Source: Deltaproteobacteria bacterium
GTDB taxonomy: Bacteria > Desulfobacterota > DSM-4660 > Desulfatiglandales > Desulfatiglandaceae
Assembly: GCA_019308785.1 (NCBI GenBank)
Contig: JAFDHL010000008.1
Coordinates: 1-38,207 of the forward strand
Reading direction: 5' to 3'
DNA length: 38,207 nt
A model generated the notes under the pieces. The model was not told where the DNA came from. It saw only the letters and a program-made list of their open reading frames with translations, and ran no database searches. Positions 13,993 to 23,523 of the stretch are shown here, in pieces. Numbering within the stretch: position 1 is the first letter of the stretch; each line of letters opens with the position of its first letter. Made by a program: the position numbers and the translations under genes.

Positions 13993-15252
13993 CTAAAATA
14001 CAATATTAATTTTATCAAGATCCTCTTCTCTAATTGGGCCGAGTGCTGCAAGAGAAACTTTACCGTCCTCAAATACTCGGCCGGCAATCTCAACTACCTC
14101 GTCAACGGTAACGCGTTCCAGATTAGAGATCAGCTCATCATAGTCCACATATCTACCGAAGATGATCTCGTTTTTCGCAACACGCATCATACGGTTATCA
14201 GCGCTCTCGGACGCCAGATAGATCCCACCGATCAGATGATCTTTGGCTGCGGTCAGATCCGATTTGGTGAGTTCTCCTCTGTTTATCTTCTTGATCTCGG
14301 CCTGAATCGTCTCTAGGACAGGGTTCACATTCTGAAAATCAGTCGCCGCATAAACCCCCAAAAAGCCGGTATCCACATACGCTGAAAGAAAGGAGTATAC
14401 GGAGTAGGCAAGTCCGCGGTTTTCCCTTATCTCCTGAAACAGGCGGGAACTCATGTTGCCCCCGAGGATTGTACTAAAAATGGCGCAGGCAAATCGCCTG
14501 TCACTTGTTTGGGAAGGCGATTCCCCTCCTAAGCAGATATGTACCTGTTCCAACTCTTTAAAGTTAACGGAAAGGCCCCCGTTGGTGCGAGGAATGCTTC
14601 TTTCGGAACTTGTTTTCCCTCCCCCATAAGCGGACTCGAATAGGGGTTCGAAGAAGGAAACCATTGAGTTGTGATTCACATTCCCGGCCGCCACCAATAG
14701 TATTTTCTCCGGCACATAATATTCATTAATGTATTTGAGAATTGTTTCCTTACCTATCGCAGATACCGTTTCTAAAGTCCCCAGAATGGACATTCCGATA
14801 GGGTGCCCGCCCCAGAAAAGCCGGTTGAAGAGCACATGGATATTATCATCCGGTGCATCTTCCACCATGCTGATTTCCTGAAGGATCACCTGCCTCTCCC
14901 GTTCCATATCATTAACATCAAAGGACGAATTCAGGAAAATATCAGAAAGAATATCAGATAAGGTTGTGAAGTGCTTGCCGAGAACCCTGGCATGAAAGCA
15001 GGTAGTCTCTTTTCCCGTGAATGCATTGGACAGGCCTCCTATGGCATCCAGTTCCTTGGCGATCTGAAGACTGCTGCGATTCCGAGTTCCCTTAAAAATC
15101 ATATGTTCGATAAAATGGCATATTCCGTTCTCTTCCTTCAGCTCGTCACGGGAACCGGTATCCACCCAGATACCGAGGGAAACGGACTGCAGGTGTTCCA
15201 ATTGCTCGGAAATAATCCTGACACCGTTTTTTAAAACTGTTTTATTAAACAT
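13993..15252 (-). CDS. M16-family (pitrilysin-like) zinc peptidase
   Basis: A 419-residue M16B-type peptidase with the inverted zinc motif HFIEH (His46, Glu49, His50) and the third ligand Glu127 in RQVILQEI, 77 residues beyond His50 as the family requires. The N-terminal TVLKNGVRIISEQLEHLQSV and DTGSRDE are typical. The C-terminal half carries the usual inactive-domain features: VHICLGGESPS, the NRGLAYSVYSF active-site loop, and YDELISNLERVT. It lacks a signal peptide, so it is probably cytoplasmic, like the processing-peptidase homologue that follows pnp in many bacteria. The ATG at 15250-15252 overlaps the pnp stop by eight bases, implying coupled translation. Substrate unknown. Confidence 0.94.
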   Translation of the reverse strand: MFNKTVLKNGVRIISEQLEHLQSVSLGIWVDTGSRDELKEENGICHFIEHMIFKGTRNRSSLQIAKELDAIGGLSNAFTGKETTCFHARVLGKHFTTLSDILSDIFLNSSFDVNDMERERQVILQEISMVEDAPDDNIHVLFNRLFWGGHPIGMSILGTLETVSAIGKETILKYINEYYVPEKILLVAAGNVNHNSMVSFFEPLFESAYGGGKTSSERSIPRTNGGLSVNFKELEQVHICLGGESPSQTSDRRFACAIFSTILGGNMSSRLFQEIRENRGLAYSVYSFLSAYVDTGFLGVYAATDFQNVNPVLETIQAEIKKINRGELTKSDLTAAKDHLIGGIYLASESADNRMMRVAKNEIIFGRYVDYDELISNLERVTVDEVVEIAGRVFEDGKVSLAALGPIREEDLDKINIVF

Positions 15253-17353
15253 TATCCAAGCTTTCGCCTAAGGCAGCCTTGCGGGAGAGACGGATCTTTC
15301 CGTCATTATTCACTTCCAGAACCTTCACAAGGACTTCGTCCCCTTCATTGAGGATGTCCGTAACCTTGTTGACCCTTTCCCGGTCCAACTGTGATATGTG
15401 TACAAGACCGTCTGTGCCGGGGAAGATCTCAACAAAAGCGCCGAAATCCATGATTTTTACCACTTTCCCCATAAAAAGCTTGCCAACCTCCGCCTCCTGA
15501 AGGATTTCTTTAATCATGTTGATAGCAGTATCAACGCTTTCTTTGTCAGCAGAGGCAATGTTGACCTTTCCTTCATCATCCACATCAATTCTGGCCCCGG
15601 ATGTATTAGTGATTTCCCTGATGGTCTTACCCCCAGGGCCGATAAGCACCCTGACCTTTTCGGGTTTGATCTGAATTGTAGTAATAGTAGGAGCATACTC
15701 GGAAATTTCACTTCTCGGCTTGGAAATGGTCTCGTTCATCTTGTCCAGGATAAAAAGCCTTCCATCTTTTGCCTGTTCCAACGCCTTTTGCAATATCTCT
15801 CTTGTAATTCCGTCTATCTTAATATCCATCTGTAAAGCGGTTATGCCGTCTCGTGTACCGGTTACCTTGAAATCCATATCACCGTAATGGTCTTCATCTC
15901 CGATAATATCTGTCAGCACAGCCACCCTGTTTCCATCTGATACAAGCCCCATTGCGACGCCCGCCACCGAATCCTTAATTGGAACACCTGCATCCATAAG
16001 GGAAAGGCACCCCCCGCAAACAGTGGCCATGGAGGAAGATCCGTTTGACTCGAGGATTTCAGAGACGACCCTGATGCAGTATCCAAATTCCTCCTTGTCA
16101 GGCATCACGGGTAAAAGGGCACGTCGAGCAAGCGCCCCATGACCTATGTCCCTCCGGCCAGGGCCACTGAGCCTTTTGGCTTCTCCCACACTGTACGGTG
16201 GAAAATTATAATGCAGAATAAACGACCTGAAAAGATTTCCATAAAGGGTCTCAATCCTCTGTTCATCCTGTTCCGTCCCCAGGGTGGTCAACGCCATTGC
16301 CTGGGTCTCTCCCCGCGTAAACAGGGCAGAGCCATGAATCCGCGGCAACAAACCAACTACACATTCTATTGGCCTGATCTCGTCAAATGAGCGACCGTCG
16401 ATCCTTTTTCCGTCCTCTAAAATCATCTGACGGACCATTTTCTTTTCCAGGTCATGCGCGGCCTCCATGATATCTGATTTTCTTCCCTCATATTCCTCTG
16501 ACAGATTCTCTAATATAGAATCCCGCGCCTCCCTGCTTTTTTGCTGTCGCTCCATCTTATCAGCCGTGGTAATAACTTCACTCAACAATGGCCTGCCTAT
16601 TTCTGCGACCTTTTCCTGAAGATCCTCGTCAACAGGGTCCGGCGGGATGATCCGTTTTGGCTTTCCTACCTCGGATTTAAGCTGCTCCTGCACATCGAGC
16701 ATGGGCTGCATGGCCTCATAACCGTAGAAAATTGCTTCGATCATATCTAACTCGGAAACAAAAAGCCCTCCGGCTTCTACCATGACTACACCTGAACGAT
16801 TCCCTGCCACGATCAGGTCAATGTCACTTTCCGCCTGCTGGCTGAAAGTAGGGTTGGCAATAAACTTCCCATCCAATCTGCCTACGCGAATCCCGGCTAC
16901 AGGTCCAAAAAAAGGGATATCCGATATCTCAAGGGCGAGCGAAGCACCCAAAAGGGCTAATATATCCGCATCATTTTCCTTGTCTGTCGACAGGACGCTG
17001 GCAATCACCTGTGTTTCGTAACGATAGTTTTCCGGGAAAAGGGGTCTCAAAGGCCTGTCTATCAAGCGGGAAGTCAAAGTCTCTTTCTCACCTGGCCTAC
17101 CCATATCCCTCCGAAAAAAATTTCCGGGAATTCGCCCCCCCGCATAAGACATCTCCTGATATTCAACAGTAAGTGGAATGAAGTCGATTCCTTCTCGAAC
17201 CTCGTCTGTAGATACAGCAGTCACTAAAACGACGGTCTCACCAAGAGTTACAACAGCAGATCCGCTTGCCTGCTTGGCTATACGGCCAGTCTCAACATGT
17301 ATGGTCTTACCGTCAATATCTATTTCATAGCTTTTCATCATTCTTTTATCCAT
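15245..17353 (-). CDS. pnp: Polyribonucleotide nucleotidyltransferase (PNPase)
   Basis: A 702-residue phosphorolytic 3'-5' exoribonuclease of the RNA degradosome type. The first RNase PH domain contains TAVSTDEVREGIDFIPLTVEY and SYAGGRIPGNFFRRDMGRPG. The second has the RPIECVVGLLPR, HGSALFTRGETQAM and GPGRRDIGHGALARRAL catalytic segments. The KH domain has the GPGGKTIREIT loop. The S1 domain follows near the C-terminus (GKVVKIMDFGAFVEIFPGTD, GLVHISQL). Length is near the family norm of about 700. The annotated ATG 17353 has AAAGG touching it, so ATG 17341 or 17338 (MKSYEIDIDG) may be the real start. It follows rpsO by 96 bases, the classic rpsO-pnp pair, where E. coli autoregulates PNPase through its leader. 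Confidence 0.97.
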   Translation of the reverse strand: MDKRMMKSYEIDIDGKTIHVETGRIAKQASGSAVVTLGETVVLVTAVSTDEVREGIDFIPLTVEYQEMSYAGGRIPGNFFRRDMGRPGEKETLTSRLIDRPLRPLFPENYRYETQVIASVLSTDKENDADILALLGASLALEISDIPFFGPVAGIRVGRLDGKFIANPTFSQQAESDIDLIVAGNRSGVVMVEAGGLFVSELDMIEAIFYGYEAMQPMLDVQEQLKSEVGKPKRIIPPDPVDEDLQEKVAEIGRPLLSEVITTADKMERQQKSREARDSILENLSEEYEGRKSDIMEAAHDLEKKMVRQMILEDGKRIDGRSFDEIRPIECVVGLLPRIHGSALFTRGETQAMALTTLGTEQDEQRIETLYGNLFRSFILHYNFPPYSVGEAKRLSGPGRRDIGHGALARRALLPVMPDKEEFGYCIRVVSEILESNGSSSMATVCGGCLSLMDAGVPIKDSVAGVAMGLVSDGNRVAVLTDIIGDEDHYGDMDFKVTGTRDGITALQMDIKIDGITREILQKALEQAKDGRLFILDKMNETISKPRSEISEYAPTITTIQIKPEKVRVLIGPGGKTIREITNTSGARIDVDDEGKVNIASADKESVDTAINMIKEILQEAEVGKLFMGKVVKIMDFGAFVEIFPGTDGLVHISQLDRERVNKVTDILNEGDEVLVKVLEVNNDGKIRLSRKAALGESLDNV

Positions 17354-17449
17354 CCTTTCACTGTCTTCGATTCTCGATCGACAATTAACTGCTTCCTGTT
17401 ATGAATTCACAATCTTCCAGTTTACAACCGACTATCACTAATTTCCTTT

Positions 17450-17719
17450 CTACTTTCTAATACCAAGCTCCTTGATGACAGTTCGATATTTTTCCACATC
17501 TCTCTTCTTCAAGTAATTAAGGAGCCTTCTCCTGTGTCCAACCAGTTTTAACAATCCCCGGCGTGAATGGTGATCTTTCTTGTGTACCTTGAAATGGTCG
17601 GTAAGATATTTGATTCGATTGCTGAGCAAGGCAATCTGAACCTCAGGCGAACCGGTATCGTTTTCATGGAGTTTGAACTCATCAATAATTTCCTTTTTAA
17701 CTTCCGGCGTTAAAACCAC
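17450..17719 (-). CDS. rpsO: 30S ribosomal protein S15
   Basis: An 89-residue S15, exactly the usual size. Key phrases are [40 protein letters not shown] and [20 protein letters not shown], ending [20 protein letters not shown]. The conserved [11 protein letters not shown] loop binds the 16S rRNA three-way junction. The start is GTG at 17717-17719, supported by GGAGGT seven bases upstream. It lies between truB and pnp, as in E. coli. The ~100-base leader (17720-17818) shows no clear promoter; S15 often represses its own mRNA, which I cannot see directly here. Confidence 0.98.
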   Translation of the reverse strand: MVLTPEVKKEIIDEFKLHENDTGSPEVQIALLSNRIKYLTDHFKVHKKDHHSRRGLLKLVGHRRRLLNYLKKRDVEKYRTVIKELGIRK

Positions 17720-17818
17720 TTGCTTTACCTCCTATAAATATATGTTTAAACCAGCATCGAACTTCCCGTTGACACATCGCGGCCGCAAAGCCACGACCTC
17801 TTCCTGGAACCATTACAT

Positions 17819-18751
17819 TCAGGAAAAAACTCTCTCAATTCTTACTTCACCATGACCAACCCCCTCGCTGTTTTTTACTTTCATAATGGCCACAAGCCCA
17901 CCCTCTCCGACGAGTTTTACATATTCATCCCTGCAATCAGCCAGGCTTGAATCCTTGGCAATCTCTTCCCAGGCCGGCTGGTACCCATTTCTTATCTTTC
18001 TTGCAAAAATACTGTTTACTTCGATCTCTCCCATGCCGGGCAGTGCAGCCCTCAGGGGAATAATTTCATTTTGCAAGGACGAATCATGACATTTTCTTAA
18101 AATTTCTCTGGAACTCAGGGCATGGTGTGCCTCAAAAGAACCGGAGGCCTGCCTTCTTAAGGATTTAAGATGTGCGCCTGTTCCAAGTTTTCTGCCCAGG
18201 TCGGATGCAAGACTCCTGATATAAGTCCCTCCGGAACAGATAACCTCAATTGTAATATCCGGCAGATCAATGGAAATAATCCCGAGAGAGAATACGGTCA
18301 CATTTCTTTTCTTAAGATCCATTTTCACGCCTTTTCGCGCCAGCTTGTACGCACGCGTGCCCTTATATCTGACTGCTGAGAAGATAGGTGGTGTCTGCTC
18401 GATTTCCCCCACAAACTTCCGGGCCTTCTTTCGAATATATGCCGGCCTTATATCAGGCACTGTACTTTTCTTGACCACTTGGCCTGTAGGATCCAGCGTA
18501 TCTGTTTCTACTCCCAGCGTTATAGTTGCCTTATACACCTTCTTTTCAGACATGATAAAACTAGACAGTTTGGTTCCCTGGCCAACAAGAATTATCAGCA
18601 AGCCGCTGGCAAATGGATCCAGAGTGCCGGCATGGCCGACCTTTGGAGCCTTTGAATCTCCGAAGGCGGACTTGACTTTTCTGACCACTCCGTAAGAAGT
18701 TTCACCCTCATGTTTGTCAATCAAAAGTATCCCGTCAATTGGGTATCCCAT
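17819..18751 (-). CDS. truB: tRNA pseudouridine(55) synthase TruB
   Basis: A 310-residue TruB, which makes the universal pseudouridine 55 in the tRNA T-loop. Catalytic Asp45 sits in KVGHAGTLDPFASGLL. Other family phrases are GILLIDKHEGETSYGVV, KVYKATITLGVETDTLDPTG, QTPPIFSAVRYKGTRAYKLARKG and ICSGGTYIRSLASDLG. A short C-terminal PUA-like part (residues ~230-305) ends with VAIMKVKNSE. ATG 18749-18751 gives the normal N-terminus. It is separated by 82 bases from nrnA upstream and 99 from rpsO downstream. The first gap has the loosely repeated words CAGCCATCAG and TAGCTGACTG but no gene. Confidence 0.97.
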   Translation of the reverse strand: MGYPIDGILLIDKHEGETSYGVVRKVKSAFGDSKAPKVGHAGTLDPFASGLLIILVGQGTKLSSFIMSEKKVYKATITLGVETDTLDPTGQVVKKSTVPDIRPAYIRKKARKFVGEIEQTPPIFSAVRYKGTRAYKLARKGVKMDLKKRNVTVFSLGIISIDLPDITIEVICSGGTYIRSLASDLGRKLGTGAHLKSLRRQASGSFEAHHALSSREILRKCHDSSLQNEIIPLRAALPGMGEIEVNSIFARKIRNGYQPAWEEIAKDSSLADCRDEYVKLVGEGGLVAIMKVKNSEGVGHGEVRIERVFS

Positions 18752-18833
18752 CTAAAACCTGGTAAATATTCAGCCATCAGCAGTAAGCTTTCGGTTTCTT
18801 GTTTAACGATGCTAATAGCTGACTGCAAAATGC

Positions 18834-19790
18834 TTAAAAAAACCGAATAGCTTCCGCTAAAAAATCCTGCTTCAATGCCCCGATCGCTCCGTGACACTCA
18901 TACCCGGCAGCCCTTGCATGTCCCCCGCCTCCAAAGCAGGATGCCAACGTGGCCACATTCACTTTTTTGTTAGACCGCAGGCTGAACTTGTAGTCATTTT
19001 CATCTATCTGACGAATCAAAACTGCTATTTCAACGCCCCATGTGAACCTGGGATAATCTATGAACCCTTCACAATCCTCCCGATGTGCCTGGGCCTTTTC
19101 AAACATCTCCAGGGAAATTGTCATCATCGCGATCTTGCCCTCATGGTGAAATTCGATAGTACCGAGGGACATTTCCAACAATCTTAACCTGGATAGGCTA
19201 TATCCATCCATGACTCTCCGGGATACCTCCCAGGGTTTGACACCATACTCCATCATCTCTGCTGATATTCTCAGCGATGTGGAGGTTGTGTTCTCATACC
19301 TGAATGAACCTGTGTCGTTCTGAATAGCGATAAAGATGTTCTCCGCGACATGATGTCCCATGGGAAGTCCTGCCACCTTTATCAATTCAAACACCAGTTC
19401 ACCTGTAGAGGAGCTGTTTATATCAACAAGATTCAAATCCCCGAAAAAATCATTTGTTTCGTGGTGGTCAATGTTTATCAGCGGCTTGCGTCCTTCAAGA
19501 AAGATCCGATGTTCCCCCAGCCTGGCCATTCCAGCACAATCCAGGACCACAACAGCGTCGAAATCCATTTCATAATCAAATTTCTGCACAATCCTGTTCG
19601 CATCTTTTAAAAGGTTGAAAGGGGCAAACACAGGCTTCTGTGTCAAGAGAATTACATTCTTTTCTGCTTCGAGCAGCGCTTTGCCGAGGGCAAGCATGGA
19701 ACCAATGCCGTCGGCATCAGGGTCACTGTGCGTTGTGAGTAGAAAACAGTTCCCCTCATTCAGAACGCTGGCTATCTTGTCCAACGGCAC
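18834..19790 (-). CDS. nrnA: DHH-family bifunctional oligoribonuclease/pAp phosphatase NrnA
   Basis: A 318-residue DHH-DHHA1 phosphoesterase. The metal motifs are THSDPDADGIGSM (motif I), VVVLDCAGMARLG (II), NIDHHETNDFFGDLN (III, the DHH triad) and ENIFIAIQNDTGSFRYENT (IV). The C-terminal DHHA1 domain contains GVEIAVLIRQ, KFSLRSN and the glycine-rich GGGGHARAAGYE that binds substrate. NrnA degrades short RNA oligonucleotides and 3'-phosphoadenosine-5'-phosphate. The start is GTG 19788-19790, directly after the rbfA stop with GAGGA just upstream, so translation is probably coupled. The position between rbfA and truB is common outside gamma-proteobacteria. Confidence 0.95.
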   Translation of the reverse strand: MPLDKIASVLNEGNCFLLTTHSDPDADGIGSMLALGKALLEAEKNVILLTQKPVFAPFNLLKDANRIVQKFDYEMDFDAVVVLDCAGMARLGEHRIFLEGRKPLINIDHHETNDFFGDLNLVDINSSSTGELVFELIKVAGLPMGHHVAENIFIAIQNDTGSFRYENTTSTSLRISAEMMEYGVKPWEVSRRVMDGYSLSRLRLLEMSLGTIEFHHEGKIAMMTISLEMFEKAQAHREDCEGFIDYPRFTWGVEIAVLIRQIDENDYKFSLRSNKKVNVATLASCFGGGGHARAAGYECHGAIGALKQDFLAEAIRFF

Positions 19791-20159
19791 TTATTCCTCA
19801 CGCCTCACGCCTTCATCCTTCTGTATTTCTTCAAAAATCCTGTCCAGGTGACTGCCGCTTTCCAGGGATGCGTCGTGCAGAAACTTGATTTCTGGTACAT
19901 ATCTCAATTGCATGCGGAGCCCAATCTCTCTCTTGATAAAACCCTTCGCACTGTTCAGGCCAGCCAGAGCCCTTTCAATCTCACTTTTGTCCCCCATGAC
20001 GCTAAAGTAAACCCTTGCAAGTTTCAGGTCATTACTGAGATCGATTCCGGTCATTGTAACACCTTGAACCCTGGGATCTTTGACCCTGTTAAGAAGGAGG
20101 ATGGCAATTTCTTTGAGGATCTGATCCCCCACTCTTACCGCTCGCTTACCAGCTAACAT
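19791..20159 (-). CDS. rbfA: 30S ribosome-binding factor A
   Basis: A 122-residue KH-like ribosome maturation factor that binds 16S rRNA near helix 1 during 30S assembly and cold adaptation. Family phrases are RVGDQILKEIAILLLNRVKDPRV, VTMTGIDLSNDLKLARVYFSV, ALAGLNSAKGFIKREIGLRM and RYVPEIKFLHDASLESGSHLD. ATG 20157-20159 is the natural start, although only GGGAA lies immediately upstream. The stop abuts the nrnA GTG. Upstream is a 102-base gap carrying a five-unit heptad repeat. Confidence 0.95.
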   Translation of the reverse strand: MLAGKRAVRVGDQILKEIAILLLNRVKDPRVQGVTMTGIDLSNDLKLARVYFSVMGDKSEIERALAGLNSAKGFIKREIGLRMQLRYVPEIKFLHDASLESGSHLDRIFEEIQKDEGVRREE

Positions 20160-20164
20160 TTCCC

Positions 20165-20199
20165 AATCCGGAATCCGGAATTCGGAATTCGGAATCTGG
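20165..20199. repeat. Five tandem 7-base units (AATCCGG/AATTCGG)
   Basis: Five consecutive heptads read AATCCGG, AATCCGG, AATTCGG, AATTCGG and AATCTGG. A less regular TTCCGC-type stretch follows to about 20245. The tract separates rbfA from ylxP inside an operon and codes for nothing. Confidence 0.8.
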
Positions 20200-20261
20200 A
20201 GACTTTATATTCCGCTTTCCGCATTCCCACTTCCGCTTTCCTCCTCTGGCTGAATGTTTAC

Positions 20262-20549
20262 TTACAGATTAAGGATCTCCATCTCGGAATTCACCATTGG
20301 TGCGAGGTAAAGTGAGTCAAGGAATTCAAGGATATGATTTAAGGAAGAATCAATGTGGCGCCTGTCGTTTCCGATTGCACTGATGCCCAACTCGATCTTC
20401 TGCCATTTGTCATTAGAACCGACTTCTGCAACAGACACGTTAAACCTGGACTTTACCTTATCAATCATGCTCCTGACAACTTTCCGTTTCCCTTTAAGAG
20501 ATCGGTTTTCAGGTAAACAGAATTCTATTTTGAGGGTACCTACGACCAT
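20262..20549 (-). CDS. ylxP: DUF503 family protein (YlxP-like)
   Basis: A 95-residue protein of the DUF503/YlxP family, found next to infB and rbfA in many bacteria. It opens MVVGTLKIEFCLPENRSLKG and continues KRKVVRSMIDKVKSRFNVSV and AEVGSNDKWQKIELGISAIG, all diagnostic. The predicted fold is a small ferredoxin-like alpha/beta domain. Function is unknown beyond a presumed link to ribosome maturation. ATG 20547-20549 fits the family N-terminus, but no Shine-Dalgarno is visible: the sequence just upstream is the end of the inserted MITE-like repeat, which may have separated the gene from its original leader. Confidence 0.93.
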   Translation of the reverse strand: MVVGTLKIEFCLPENRSLKGKRKVVRSMIDKVKSRFNVSVAEVGSNDKWQKIELGISAIGNDRRHIDSSLNHILEFLDSLYLAPMVNSEMEILNL

Positions 20550-20566
20550 AATACGATTTGAAAGAC

Positions 20567-20750
20567 GTAACTACTCAGGTTATTTAGGCCGAAGGCTGAA
20601 GACTGTTAATAAAGGGCTGAACATGGTACACATGGGGATCCTATGATTGTATTACTGTAACTGCTTTATCCCTGAAAAGAACTCTTTCGGTTCTCTTTCC
20701 CCTTCAGTCTTCAGTCTAAACACCTTCAGCCTGACTACGTGAGTAGTCAC
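20567..20750 (-). repeat. MITE-like dispersed repeat, copy 1 (between infB and ylxP)
   Basis: A ~184-base element whose ends are imperfect inverted repeats: GTAACTACTCAGGT at 20567 and the complement of GTGACTACTCACGT at 20750. Its minus-strand sequence matches the element at 29090-29317 along nearly the whole length, including AAGAGAACCGAAAGAGTTC and TTCAGCCCTTTA. One end also carries the GACTAC-N4-GTAGTC hairpin. No ORF is credible inside. It interrupts the infB-ylxP part of the translation operon. Confidence 0.8.
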
Positions 20751-20762
20751 GAAGAAATAAGG

Positions 20763-23429
20763 TTAAAGTTCCGCCTGTACCTCATCCATCTGATAGACCT
20801 CAAAGATATCACCCGGCTTTATATCCTGAAAATTCTCCAGTCCTATGCCGCATTCATACCCGCTCTGGACTTCTTTCGTATCTTCTTTGAAACGCCTGAG
20901 CGAGGCGATTTTTCCATCAAAGACGACCACATCGTCACGCAAAAGCCTTACATTCGCATTTCTTTCAATCTGTCCATCTGTAACCTGACAACCGGCAATA
21001 GCACCCACTTTGGGAATGCGAAATATTTCCTTGATGTCGGCACGTCCAATGATGCGCTCCTCATAAACCGGCTCCAGTAGTCCGGTCATAGCCAACCGGA
21101 TGTCCTTGACCACATTGTAAATGACATCGTAATATCGAATATCCACATTCTCTTTCTCCGCGATCTCGCGAACGCGCGGATTTGCTCTTACATTAAAACC
21201 GATAATAATGGCACCTGAGGCAGATGCGAGCATGACGTCCGACTCGGTAACAGCACCTGTGGCCGAATGGATAATTTTGAGCTTAACCTCTTCCGTGCTT
21301 TGCTTACCCAGCGAATCCGAAAGCGCCTCCAGAGAACCCTGCACATCAGTCTTGAGAACAATGTTGAGTTCCTTCACCTCTCCTTCTTTTATCCTCTCAA
21401 AAAGGTCATCAAGACTGACCAAACCTCTCTTGACTGTTGCTAATTTCCTACTCTCGGACTTGCGGTGTGCAATCACCTGTTTTGCTGTTTTTTCATCCGG
21501 AACAGTGATGAATTCATCACCGGCCATTGGAACACCTGATATACCATACAGTTCAACCGGTACAGATGGCCCGGCAGACTTCATCTGCTTCCCCCGGTAA
21601 TCAAGCATGGCCCTTACTCGACCGTAATAGTCTCCGCATATGAAGTAGTTACCTTGATGCAGGGTCCCATTCTTAATAAGGACCGTGGCCACAGGTCCTT
21701 TGGTCCTATCCAGCGCCGCCTCGATAATAGTGCCCCGGGCTTCCTTGTTGGGATTTCCTTTTGTCTCAAGAATCTCCGACTGAAGCAGAATAAGGCTTAA
21801 GAATTCATCGATACCCTCGCCCGTCTTTGCCGAAATATTTCCAAAGATGGTCTCGCCTCCCCAATCTTCGGGAGCAAGGTCAAGCTCTGCCAATTCCCTA
21901 TTGACCTTTTCAGGATTTGCTTCCGGTTTATCTATCTTATTAACGGCCACAACAATTGGAATACCAGCCGCTCTGGCGTGATTGATTGCTTCCTTTGTCT
22001 GCGGCATCACTCCATCGTCTGCAGCCACAACCAACACAATGATATCCGTAACCTTTGCACCCCTTGCGCGCATGGATGTAAATGCCTCATGCCCGGGGGT
22101 ATCAAGAAAAACAATATCTCCCCCTTCGGTTTTCACATAATAGGCCCCAATATGCTGTGTAATGCCACCGGATTCACCACCTATGATATTGGACTTTCTA
22201 ATATAGTCGAGAAAAGATGTCTTCCCATGATCCACATGCCCCATAATTGTCACAACCGGTGGCCTTGGTTTCAGATCTTCAGGTCGGTCCTCTGTCTCGG
22301 CAAGGAAACCGGCCTCCTCAAAAACATCCAATTCCAGTTCGTAGTCAAACTCGTCCGCCAAAACAGATGCTGTATCAAAATCCATGGCTTCGTTAATGGT
22401 GGCCCTGTATCCAAGATTCATCAATCTCTTGATTAGCTCCGCTGCTTTTGCCCCCATGGCTTTTGCCAATTCAGCTACCGTCACAGATTCTTGAACCTTT
22501 ATCCTTCTCTTAATAGCCTTTGGAACTGTAATCTCGGTCTGTTTTGCTTTTTTGACATCTTCCTTGGCCTTTGCGCCTTTCCTTCCCATGCGCTTCCTGG
22601 GGCGGCCCTCATAAAGATCGGCCCTTTCGTAAACCTCTTTCTTTCGGAGTCGAAAAGCCCCTTTTGCCAAGGCTTCTTCCTGTTCAAAACCTTTTTCTTT
22701 TCTCTTTTTCTTCTTTCTGGTTGGCTTTATGCCTTTGTCCTTTTCAGCGACTTCCCGCACCAAATCCCTGGGTTTAGGTGTCACTGGCGCTTGTGGAACA
22801 ACATCAACAACCTTCTTTTTGCCTTTCCTTGCCAAGATAGCCCCTAAAGGGCCCTCCTCCGCGCGTTTTATTATCTTGGCAGGCTTATCAACCTTCTTCT
22901 TTTTCGCCTTTTTGGGCTTAACCGCCTTTCTGGGGCTGACCGACGGCTCTGCCTTTTCTGCCGGAATCACTGCTTCGGGAATTTTCTCAGGAACAGCGGG
23001 CTTTTCTTCTGCAGGTAATTCTATTTTTTGAGCGGTTTTACCTTCGGCAACCATTTCTATTTTAGGCTCCTTTTCAGCGTCCTTTGGTGCCACCGGGATT
23101 TCAGTTACCGCTTCCTGAATCTCGCCTTTTTCAGATGGCTTTTCCGGTCTCAGAACATCAGCTCTTTCCTTTTGCTCTTCTTCAACTACCTTTAACTCCG
23201 TGACTTTCAACTTCTTGCGCCGGCGAATAACAGTAGCTTTTATCCGTTTTTCCTCAATGATTTCTGTTACCTCACCGGACACAATTTCCCTCGCTCTTAC
23301 AGTCGTAGCTTCATCCAGGGTACTCATGTAGTTTTTTATATTTACACCGCCGGCTAACAACTTCTCTACAAGATCTTTGCTCTCCAAGTTAAGTTCTTTA
23401 GCCAGTTCATAGACTCTGACCTTAGCCAT
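20763..23429 (-). CDS. infB: Translation initiation factor IF-2
   Basis: An 888-residue IF-2, the GTPase that brings initiator tRNA to the 30S subunit. The N-terminal domain starts [20 protein letters not shown]. Next comes a long charged linker rich in Lys, Glu, Pro and Ala (residues ~80-300), then the second IF2-N domain ([20 protein letters not shown]). The G domain has GHVDHGKTS (near residue 395), [10 protein letters not shown] and VNKIDKP. The C-terminal barrels follow, ending in [12 protein letters not shown] chose ATG 23429 because the family N-terminus begins there and GGGGGA lies five bases upstream; an in-frame start at 23471 would add 14 unlike residues. Position after ylxR is standard. 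The 94-base gap to ylxR shows no repeat. Confidence 0.98.
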   Translation of the reverse strand: MAKVRVYELAKELNLESKDLVEKLLAGGVNIKNYMSTLDEATTVRAREIVSGEVTEIIEEKRIKATVIRRRKKLKVTELKVVEEEQKERADVLRPEKPSEKGEIQEAVTEIPVAPKDAEKEPKIEMVAEGKTAQKIELPAEEKPAVPEKIPEAVIPAEKAEPSVSPRKAVKPKKAKKKKVDKPAKIIKRAEEGPLGAILARKGKKKVVDVVPQAPVTPKPRDLVREVAEKDKGIKPTRKKKKRKEKGFEQEEALAKGAFRLRKKEVYERADLYEGRPRKRMGRKGAKAKEDVKKAKQTEITVPKAIKRRIKVQESVTVAELAKAMGAKAAELIKRLMNLGYRATINEAMDFDTASVLADEFDYELELDVFEEAGFLAETEDRPEDLKPRPPVVTIMGHVDHGKTSFLDYIRKSNIIGGESGGITQHIGAYYVKTEGGDIVFLDTPGHEAFTSMRARGAKVTDIIVLVVAADDGVMPQTKEAINHARAAGIPIVVAVNKIDKPEANPEKVNRELAELDLAPEDWGGETIFGNISAKTGEGIDEFLSLILLQSEILETKGNPNKEARGTIIEAALDRTKGPVATVLIKNGTLHQGNYFICGDYYGRVRAMLDYRGKQMKSAGPSVPVELYGISGVPMAGDEFITVPDEKTAKQVIAHRKSESRKLATVKRGLVSLDDLFERIKEGEVKELNIVLKTDVQGSLEALSDSLGKQSTEEVKLKIIHSATGAVTESDVMLASASGAIIIGFNVRANPRVREIAEKENVDIRYYDVIYNVVKDIRLAMTGLLEPVYEERIIGRADIKEIFRIPKVGAIAGCQVTDGQIERNANVRLLRDDVVVFDGKIASLRRFKEDTKEVQSGYECGIGLENFQDIKPGDIFEVYQMDEVQAEL

Positions 23430-23523
23430 ACATTCCCCCAAAATTAAGTTTTTCGCCCGCCTCGAGCCCAATTCCCAGAATAAGGGAACAGCAGGAAACC
23501 ATCAAAAGAAGGCAGTATTCAAA

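Noticed and set aside
13990-14316. Plus-strand frame within the M16 peptidase gene
   Set aside because: Antisense shadow of a well-supported gene with all catalytic residues.
17720-17818. Riboswitch or S15-binding leader before rpsO
   Set aside because: Autoregulation by S15 is known in other bacteria, but I could not identify a specific structure here.
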